Below are positions 57,156-64,000 of a stretch of 64,000 nt of DNA, piece by piece. The number at the start of each line of letters is the position of its first letter. Position 1 is the first letter of the stretch. The DNA comes from Pampus argenteus. Lineage: Eukaryota; Chordata; Actinopteri; Scombriformes; Stromateidae. The translations under genes were made by a program, and so were the position numbers. The stretch lies in contig CM072863.1 in assembly GCA_036937835.1 (NCBI GenBank), positions 23,892,501 through 23,956,500 of the forward strand. Reading direction: 5' to 3'. The notes beneath the pieces are model-generated. The model was not told the origin of the DNA. It worked only from the letters and a program-made list of their open reading frames with translations, and did not search any database.

Positions 57156-58536
57156 TCTACTACTCAGTAGGCACAACTCTAGAGCAAGCGAGACATCAGA
57201 GGGGTTATACAAAAAACAAATGAGTAGATGTGTCTTGTTCCTGTTCGTCATGTAGAAAGACTGAATGAACAGCATGCGTTGTGCATTGAAATGGCTTTTT
57301 GTAGACCTTTAGTGAGGGAGAGTACATCACCTGAGGGTCTGGTGTCGATACCCAGTCCGTTGTCTGAAGGCAACACGAAATCATTCAAATCTCTTCACTT
57401 CTTCACATTCTTTCTTTCCACTCCATGGCAACAGAGAATTAGATCTTTTCCTAGGAGATTTACAGGGCAAAATGGAAACAGCAAAAACCCATGTTTAACT
57501 TAAGTAGTGTCGCCCTCGACTGTATAAGAGCACGACAATGGCACTATGCACATTTCTTTTACTGTAGAGTCGCACGCTCCCTGTGAGTGTGTGCTGTGTT
57601 GAGGACAGGGCCCCAGCACGGGACAGCTAGTTAAAGCTGCCTTCGGTGGTAACGCACCAGAGTCAGGGGACTTACTAACTATAGCAGCTACTGACTGTTC
57701 AGTGGTGCGGTACCGTGTCTCTAAATCACTAAGCCTTGCCTCCAGAGCTACAAATAAACTACATTTATTACAATTACCATTATCGCAAAAGGAGGACGAG
57801 GAGTAACTAAACATGTGGCACGTAGGAGAGGAGAGAGGAGAAGAGAGAGTGGGAGAGGAGAGAGAAGCCATTGCTTTAGCTAGGCTAGTTAGTGAGACAA
57901 ACAGCAACAGCTTTCGATAGTTTTCACCAGTTTATAAGGTTAAGAGAACTGTCCGTGCACAAACAGAACAAGTCTAAGTGATGGTGTTAAGTTAAGGAGA
58001 CACTTGTCAATGTGTGTAATATATGCAAATCAGATTAGGTGAGCAGAACAGAGAGCACCTATCAGTAACACCGGCAACCGGAAGTGACAGAATACACTTA
58101 CCGTAAAGATGGTGCTTGTTATAGCCCTGGCTCAGGGAGCAAGACAAAGGTGGGAGACGACACACTTTTAAAGTAACTTAAACTGAAATTTATTTCAATA
58201 TATTCTAAAACAACGTAAATGAGTCTGTAGTCTGTAACATCAGTAATGTAGGCAGTGTTGGTTGTACATGAGGTGTGGAGATGGTAAAACAAAGACACAA
58301 ACCAAACAGGCATTGAGTGTTCTGGTAGAGAGAGAGAGAGAGACAAAGGGAAGGAGGAGCCAGCTAAATAACCTTGGCTCAGGCCAACATCAAATCAGTA
58401 GTTATGCCCATCTACCTGCAATGCCTGAAAAAACAAAGAAATGACCAGAAAAAAGGACGGGGTCACACATAAGAGCAGAGACCCACTAGGTACTCTGCCA
58501 AAATATGTCACTCAGTTATTTACAGAACATAGTAAT
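57156..58536. other. Region with one weak LINE ORF1-like frame
   Basis: No firm element ends. A minus-strand frame at 57500-57907 is described separately. A GA-rich run lies at 57833-57870 and a short GAGA run at 58330-58344. Confidence 0.4.
57500..57907 (-). pseudogene. Possible LINE ORF1 N-terminal fragment
   Basis: A 135-codon minus-strand frame has a Ser/Pro-rich start, a Cys cluster (CDNGNCNKC) and a heptad-like LEARLSDLETRYRTTE segment. This Cys-plus-coiled-coil arrangement resembles ORF1 proteins of fish L2-type LINEs as I remember them. The frame has no downstream partner. It could also be unrelated. Confidence 0.35.
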
Positions 58537-58934
58537 TATCAAATCAAATTTTATTTATATAGCCCAAAATCACAAAATACATTTGTCTCAGAGGGCTTTA
58601 CAATCTGTACAGGGAGTGACACCCTCTGTCCTTAGACCCTCGATTCGAGTGAGGAAAAACTTGCCCACCAAAAAACCTTTTAACAGTGAAAAAGGTGGAA
58701 GAAACCTCAGGAAGAGCCACAGAGGAAGGACCCCTCTCCCAGGACGGACAGACGTGCAATGGATGTCACCTGTACAGAACAATCAACACACACATATTGT
58801 ACACTCACAATGAATTATAATGAATTGCAATGGATGATAAGAATAGGTTACAATGAATGATGAATTATTACAGTAACAGTGGAACTTGTGATAGAGATAC
58901 AGATGCACAGCAGCAAATCATTAACTAACTATAA

Positions 58935-59736
58935 CAGACATCCCAAGTTCCAAAAAGTCATTTCAGGGAGATGCTTATCGAACAAATACACCCCCACCCC
59001 CTGCACGCCACATACATACACACTGAAGGCCAACAACTTTTCACCAGCTTTTTATTAACTACTGGTGTTCAAAACAATACAATATTTCTTAAAACATTTC
59101 AAATATATGTCCATGTCCTTTCAATCTTTCAGCCTGCAGTGAACATCTTTCATTCTTTCTCTTTTTCCAGGGACTTTTTCAGACAAAACTCATTTTACAG
59201 CACTGCTGTAAAATGAGTTTTGTATTTTTTTTTCTTACTGGAGGATTCGCCCTCTGCCATTTCGCGAGCTGCATTGATTGAAGGAGTGAACACAGAATTT
59301 TTAAACCTGTGGTGATAAATAATAAGTCAGAGAGAGTACATCGAAGTCCCTCCCACAACGAAAGCTTATTGGTGTATTTTGCTGACCAAACCAATCGGCG
59401 CGCTCTCTCTCGCAACCAGTCGCCCTGAACACGAGAACACGCTGAACAGAGTTTTCGCTTGAATGCATGCATGGGTGCTTCATGTAGCTCATTGTATCTC
59501 AGTCTCACGCGCTCACCCCCCTCCCCTCCTCTCGCCTATGCCTGCGCAATGTAACTGAAAGTAATCCGAGCATGATGCGCGAGGTACTATCTTTTCTTTA
59601 TGCTCGCACTCGCATTTTTTTTTATCTCTCTCGCGTAATCCAAAATCCGGGATGTTTTACCTAGCTCGCGGGCATCAGGGAGCCACTGTTAATATCAGGG
59701 AGACTCCCGGAACTTCCGGGCGACTTGGGATGTCTG
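58935..59736. mobile_element. Non-autonomous DNA transposon, 802 bp, superfamily unassigned
   Basis: Its termini form a perfect 14-bp inverted repeat CAGACATCCCAAGT / ACTTGGGATGTCTG. The flanks are the 6-bp direct repeat ctataa (58929-58934 and 59737-59742). Intact L2 copies read aactataatctgtaat here, so the insertion point is exact. No transposase domain is encoded. The right third is CpG-rich. A 6-bp TSD does not fit hAT (8), Tc1 (TA), piggyBac (TTAA) or Harbinger (3). Confidence 0.82.
59183..59223. repeat. 41-nt palindrome with one-base centre
   Basis: Arms 59183-59202 and 59204-59223 are exact reverse complements (ACAAAACTCATTTTACAGCA / TGCTGTAAAATGAGTTTTGT) around C at 59203. Confidence 0.97.
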
Positions 59737-59887
59737 CTATAATCTGTAATAGGGATATGGTAACAATGATGACGGTGACAACACATGCAGTAGATGCCAC
59801 GCAGGACCACAGCAGCAGGCACAGTCCACAAGAACCTGCTGGACGAGAGAGCACAGAAACTCCGGGGAAGAAGTTTAGTTAGTAACA

Positions 59888-59888
59888 T

Positions 59889-59963
<75 letters not shown>

Positions 59964-59965
59964 GG
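59888..59965. repeat. (GATA)n microsatellite
   Basis: About 19 GATA units inside the L2 copy H 3'UTR, at the same site that carries short TCTA patches in other copies. Confidence 0.95.
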
Positions 59966-60616
59966 ATAGATAAGGAAAGAGAGACCTATGAGATCGTTTA
60001 GATGTGACGGTGCCTAACCATGAAGAGCTTTGTATGTTAGGAGAAGAATTTTAAATTCTATTCTAGATTTAACAGGTAGCCAGTGCAAGGAAGCCAAAAT
60101 GGGACAGATGTGATCTCTGATCTTGGTTCCTGTAAGAACACGTGCAACAGCATTCTGAATCAGCTGCAAACTCTTAAGAGACTTATTAGAGCAGCCTGAT
60201 AACAAAAAGTTACAATAGTCCAGCCTAGAAGTAACAAATGCATGGACTAGTTTTTCTGCATCCGCTTAAGAAATGACGCGTCTGATTTTGGCAATGTTAC
60301 GTAAGTGGAAGAATGCAGTCTTCGAAAGTTGTTTTATATAGTCATTAAAGGACAAATCCTGATCAAAGACTCTAAGATTCTTTATGGTGGAGTTGGAAGG
60401 CAGGGTGATCCTGTCTAAGGCTAAATCTCTGGAATGATAGTTTCTGAGGTGTTTGGGTCCAAATACGAGAACCTTTTATGTCCTTAATGCATGCTTGGAG
60501 TTTAGTTAAGTGATTGGTTTCATCAGGCTTGATCGATAAATATAATTGGGTGTCGTCGGCATAATAATGAAAGTCAATTGAATGATTCCTAATATTGTTC
60601 CCTAGAGGAAGCAGAT

Positions 60617-61091
60617 TGTTATGACCGCCGGCCTGTGTTATTGTTTGTGTTTGCTTTATTTTTCCCCTCTCCTCCTCCCCTCTAGGTTCTGCCCCTTTTC
60701 CTTTGGGCACTGATGACTGATCTGGGTTACCTGTGGCCAATTAGACGGGCGGGGCATATATAGGCAGGAGGTGGAGCCAGCTCTCTCTCTCTCTCTCTCT
60801 CTCTCTCTGCGGTCGGTCTGTATGGCAGAGACCGGGTGACAACTGTGTGTGTGTGCGCTATCTGATCCAGGAGCCGCGTAGCTGTGTGTGTGCATCTTGG
60901 TTCTGGAGTGAGCCACGGCAAAGGCTGGTGATTCGGCTCCCTGTGTTTTGGAGGAGTCCGTCTTATGTTATCTCGTTCTCTTTATTTTGCAAATAAACCT
61001 ATTTTACTGGTTACATTGTTTTCTGTCAGGACTCCCGGTTATTTCATTTTATGTTACTCCCCCATCCCCTGGCCCAACTGGGGACGTAACA
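60617..61091 (-). mobile_element. Solo LTR, 475 bp, with 5-bp TSD
   Basis: Starts TGTTATGACC and ends GACGTAACA, giving TG...CA with TGTTA/TAACA inverted ends. It is flanked by cagat at 60612-60616 and 61092-61096, which is single in intact L2 copies. Reading left to right on the plus strand it has a TATA box (GCATATATAGGCAGG, about 60757), a (CT)n run (60781-60808) and a polyadenylation-like TTTGCAAATAAACC (about 60988), so its transcription sense is probably plus although it sits in a minus-strand L2. No internal retroviral sequence remains, as expected after LTR-LTR recombination. Confidence 0.88.
60757..60765 (+). promoter_or_regulatory. TATA box of the solo LTR
   Basis: GCATATATAGG about 140 bp into the LTR, upstream of a pyrimidine-rich tract. 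The position suits a U3 promoter. Activity is unknown. Confidence 0.5.
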
Positions 61092-61555
61092 CAGATATAA
61101 ACTGAATAGAAGTGGCCCTAATACAGAACCCTGTGGGACTCCATTAGAAACTTTGGTTTGCATAGAGGATTCATCATTAACATGAACAAACTGAGATCGG
61201 CCTAAGAAATATGACTTAAACCAGCCTAGGACGGTTCCTTTTATGCCAATTTGATATTCCAGTCTCTGTAAAGGATCTGATGGTCAATGGTGTCAAATGC
61301 GGCACTAAGATCTAATAGGACAAGTACAGAGATGAGTCCTTTGTCTGATGCCATTAGGAGGTTGTTTGTAACTTTGACTAGTGTGGTCTCTGTGCTATGA
61401 TTCACTCTAAATCCTGACTGAAACTTCTCAAACAGGTTGTTTGTATAGAGAAAATCACATAGCTGATTGGCTACGGCTTTCTCAAGTACCTTAGGGAGGA
61501 ATGAAAGGTTTGATATCGGCCTGTAATTGGCTAAAACCTCTTGATCTAGACTCGG

Positions 61556-62280
61556 AACTACAAGAGGGGTTCCTGAACCCGTATACACATCCAAATGTTG
61601 TAATCCCCAAATTAACGCAAGGGCCTCTTTCTCATTAACTGGTAGAAAATTTAACTTTTTAGAGATGAACCCAACTGGTCTCTACCCCTGCAACATCAGC
61701 TTGCAACAAGACAGCTCCAGCTCCCACATGACTGGCATTAACCTGCAAAATAAATGGCTTATCAAAGTGCGGTGCTGCCAACACAGGTGAGGAACAGAGG
61801 GGAGCTTTGACATTGTCAAATGCAGACTGAGCCTTATCTGACCAGACAAACTTCAACTTCAGAAGGTCTGTAAGGGGTGCTACAACTGATTTGAAGTTCT
61901 TCCAGAAACTTCTATAATACCCCACTATGTCCAGGAAACGCATCAGGTCAGTGCAAGGACGAAAGGTCAAATCAGGTTTTCTTACCAATAAACATGGGGA
62001 TACCCAACTAGAAGAGGAGGGCTGTGCCAGACTATTATCTAGCATGTACTGCACCTCATTATACAATTGGATCTTCTTGTCTGGCGAAACACAATGAAAT
62101 TGTTGTTTAATTGGTGGAGCATTACCAACATCTATATCATGTTCAATGATGTGTCTGCGATGGTTTATCTGAAAACAGTACTGGGTAACTACGGATCAAT
62201 GAAACTAGTTCATCACGCTTACCCTCAAGCAAGTACTGATGGCAAAGACTTCAATGCCTCAGAGTACTTGATTTTTAAAA
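61556..62280 (-). pseudogene. Gmr1-like gypsy RT and RNase H remnant
   Basis: Before RT: LLEGKRDELVSLIRSYPVLF, then IEHDIDVGNAPPIKQQ with a one-base slip at about 62142. RT fingers: YNEVQYMLDNSLAQPSSSSW, SPCLLVRKPDLTFRPCTDL, then a deletion that removes the palm with its catalytic Asp residues. It resumes FLDIVGYYRSFWKNFKSVVA, FVWSDKAQSAFDNVKAPL and the RNase H start PFILQVNASHVGAGAVLLQ (the family's first Asp of VDAS is Asn here). The end reads DVYTGSGTPLVV at about 61590-61555. Confidence 0.78.
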
Positions 62281-62510
62281 CATACCTGTTTTAAAAACAT
62301 ACCTGTAGCAAACCCTCAATTGTCCTTGAGACCAGGAGATGGCGACACACAGGCATAATATGGCTTAAACAAATTTACATGGCACAACTTTTAGATTTTC
62401 TATTTGGCATTGAAATCAAATAATCTTGCTCAGAAACTTGCTTTTTAATTAGGAATGTACCAGCAAATTTCGCCTGAAATGGTGAACCCACCACAGCAGT
62501 AACATGACCT
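61556..62510 (-). mobile_element. Gypsy element fragment with Gmr1-like domain order
   Basis: On the minus strand an integrase C-terminal-like stretch (about 62500-62340) comes before RT (about 62230-61960) and RNase H (about 61950-61556). This IN-before-RT order is that of the Gmr1 group described from fish. The RNase H is cut by L2 copy H at 61555; the upstream part is cut by the Harbinger element at 62511. Several frame breaks are present. Confidence 0.65.
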
Positions 62511-62724
62511 GGGGTCTGTTTCACAAAGCAGGTTCAACAAACTCTGAGTCAAATCCTAAACTCTGAGTTGATCTACTCTGAGATAGGAAACTCTGAGTTT
62601 TCGGTTTCACAACAGCTGATTTGAGTTAGTTTAATCAACTCAGAGTAGTTTAACCTGGAGTTAAACATGAGCTCCACAGACATATAAAGCCAGCATCAAT
62701 GGAGCCCAGATTCGATGATTGAAC

Positions 62725-62895
62725 ATGGAAACTGAGAGAAAGAGGGCAGCATTTTTCACCCCAATAGAATTGGAGATATTAATGACTGCATATGGAGAAT
62801 ATGAGCATGTATTTAGAAAGAAGTGCAACACTGCAGCGGCTGCTAAAGAGAGGGAGAGGGCACGGGAAAGCATTGCTGCTCGGGTCAATGCGTAA
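62725..62895 (+). pseudogene. Harbinger Myb/SANT-like DNA-binding protein, first exon
   Basis: ATG at 62725 starts METERKRAAFFTPIELEILM, followed by KKCNTAAAAKERERARESIA and ends ARVNA. Harbinger transposons encode such a Myb-like partner that takes the transposase to DNA. A donor site GTAAGT begins at 62892; an acceptor-like TGTAG ends at 62977. Splicing would give ...NA then CNP, the expected family continuation, but only ~12 bases later the sequence becomes transposase C-terminus, so the second exon is deleted. Confidence 0.75.
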
Positions 62896-62962
62896 GTTTA
62901 AATGTAATATTCTGCAATCACAATAACTATTGAAGGGCAAATTGCATGAATGGAGCCTATTA

Positions 62963-64000
62963 ATTTATTTCATGTAGGTGCAATCCGGCCACAATAATAT
63001 CGCAGGCCCTCTCAGGGGTCACCCTGAGGTGACGTAGGCACTGGAAACGGGCTTTCAGCAGGCCTATGGTCATCTCCACCCGGGCTCTCGTCCTGCTGTG
63101 AGCACGGTTGAAGTTTTGTTGGGGGCCTGGCTCAGGGTCCGGATAAGGGGTCAGCAGCCTTGGTTGGCAGGGGTAACCCCTGTCACCTAGCAGAAGGCCG
63201 TCAAACTCTCCTGTAATGTAGAGAGGATGCATGGGGTGTTGTAAAGGGGGGAGACAAGAGAATTTTACTGCAAATCTTCAGGTTTTTCACCGTGCTGCAG
63301 CCTGGCACTCAGGTTTGACTTGATATCCTTGAGTCATGAACAGACCCAGGCCACTTGGCCTCCACATTGGAGATTATGTGTGCAGCATCACATATGATCT
63401 TGACAGTGCAGAGAATGACAGATATTAGTTAAAATATGAGGAAGTGCTTAACACAGTGAAACTTCTTAGTCTACATTTACCTGTACATTAATGCTGTGAA
63501 TGGACTTCCTATTCACATAATCAGCCTCATTATGTGAGGGAGCCGTGATGGAATGTGCGTACCATTTATGCAGCCAATCACATTGGAAAATCCTAAAACA
63601 ATTAAAAATAATTAAAATTACTAATTCAAGTCTGAGGTGGCAGCACAATGTCATAATACAGCCTGATATTAAAGGAATTCAACAGATCTCTACATCCTTC
63701 ACCTGCGATCCTGTGGAACTCTTCTTTAATGGCCCTGACAGGTTTGTGTCCAGGGAAGACAACAAATATAGGTAAAAGTCTTTTCAGGGCAAGGCAGACT
63801 CTTCTGATGGCCCTGCATACAGTTGCCTTACTCAAGTGCTCAGCATCTCCGATGTTATACAAAAAACTGCCATTGGCAAAAAAACGCAGCGCCACACACA
63901 AAATCTGCTGCAATGTGAGCGCATGACTCGTGATGTTTGAAATGTACGGACGGATGAGGTTGTGTATGTAAATTATAGACTGTGAAGTAAAACGGTACCG
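62963..64000 (-). pseudogene. Harbinger (HARBI1-like) transposase, four exons, decayed
   Basis: Exon blocks on the minus strand: 64000-63703 (open at the window edge; YIHNLIRPYISN, LQQILCVALRFFANGSF), 63592-63481 (NVIGCINGTHIP, EADYVNRKSIHSINVQ), 63398-63291 (ICDAAHIISNVEAKWPG), 63210-62963 (FDGLLLGDRGYPCQP, RTRARVEMTIGLLKARF). Each joins in phase at GT/AG sites. The first catalytic Asp of GCIDGTH is Asn here, while LGDRGYP (Asp) and RVEMT (Glu) remain. One-base-type frameshifts occur in exon 2 near 63545 and exon 3 near 63318. The C-terminus is truncated after CDIIVA. Inactive. Confidence 0.82.

Larger units (their letters stand above)
59960..61552 (-). pseudogene. L2 ORF2 remnant (copy H)
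   Basis: From the 5' side: LANYRPISNLSFLPKVLEK and LLDLSAAFDTIDHQ (61241-61550), then a small frameshift (ILYRDWN for ILLQRLE), the GVPQGS region around 61130, the solo LTR, and FHYYADDTQLY at about 60555-60590 with its catalytic Asp pair. A deletion removes the NWMTHNF block near 60475. The C-terminal part LQLIQNAVARVLTGTK, ASLHWLPVKS (60014-60205) follows. Non-functional. Confidence 0.85.
58537..61555 (-). mobile_element. L2-clade LINE (copy H) carrying two later insertions
   Basis: The 3' tail is at 58537 (complement of ATTTGAT tail) and the RT-side end at about 61555. It is split by a DNA transposon (58935-59736) and a solo LTR (60617-61091); both junctions rejoin L2 sequence exactly once the TSDs are counted. 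Internal deletions occur near 59970 (ORF C-terminus lost) and near 60475 (thumb region lost). The left end of the L2 lies inside gypsy RNase H sequence. A (GATA)n array sits in its 3'UTR. Confidence 0.88.
62511..64000. mobile_element. PIF/Harbinger transposon, runs off the right edge
   Basis: The left end begins GGGGTCTGTTTCACAAAGC, directly after gypsy sequence. ACTCTGAG repeats follow at 62541, 62560, 62575 and 62590, with an inverted copy at 62639-62646, probably transposase-binding sites. It encodes a Myb/SANT-like frame on the plus strand (62725 on) and a spliced Harbinger transposase on the minus strand. The right terminus and TSD lie beyond the window. Confidence 0.88.

Overview
The window looks like transposon-rich intergenic or intronic DNA from a teleost fish, probably a percomorph. 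The evidence is the mixture of repeat families: L2-clade and Rex1-like LINEs, sushi-type Ty3/gypsy chromoviruses, a Gmr1-like gypsy, a tRNA-derived SINE, hAT, Tc1/mariner, piggyBac and PIF/Harbinger DNA transposons, and an endogenous-retrovirus env remnant. I found no convincing host protein-coding exon on either strand. Family names come from remembered protein and terminus motifs; boundaries and target-site duplications (TSDs) were read directly from the bases.

Layout. 1-7 kb: mostly featureless DNA, an L2 3' end (-) and a Rex1-like LINE (+) with one frameshift. 7-14.4 kb: no recognisable genes, only simple repeats. 14.4-15.2 kb: a Tc1/mariner-like MITE carrying a 338-bp 5S-rRNA-headed retroposon with a perfect 15-bp TSD. 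17-21 kb: a piggyBac-type MITE, two broken Rex1-like LINEs (one with a template-switch hairpin) and a 1074-bp hAT element. 21.4-26.4 kb: an L2 tail, then an L2 fragment split by a gypsy chromovirus that is itself split by another L2. 26.4-27.5 kb: a piggyBac pseudogene split by a hAT MITE. 27.8-32.5 kb: an L2 tail grown into a tetranucleotide microsatellite, then a nearly complete L2 (-). 36-39.6 kb: a tRNA-derived SINE, a perfect 60-bp palindrome and the second, inverted 1074-bp hAT copy. 41.65-51.2 kb: a nested stack Tc1 > gypsy 1 > gypsy 2 > hAT > L2. 54-57 kb: LINE and gypsy scraps with retroviral env. 58.5-64 kb: a Gmr1-like gypsy (-) cut by an L2 (-) that carries a DNA transposon and a solo LTR; a PIF/Harbinger element runs off the right edge.

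The elements do not cooperate; their relationships are historical. Insertions with matching TSDs allow relative dating: in the 41-51 kb stack the Tc1 is oldest and the L2 youngest, while the 22-26 kb stack shows L2s inserting both before and after a gypsy insertion. Most coding regions are pseudogenes. Several reverse-transcriptase copies have lost exactly the catalytic Asp-Asp region. The items most worth follow-up are the 5S-headed chimeric SINE, the hAT inserted in the YLDD motif of a gypsy, the template-switch hairpin, the paired inverted hAT copies and the 60-bp palindrome.
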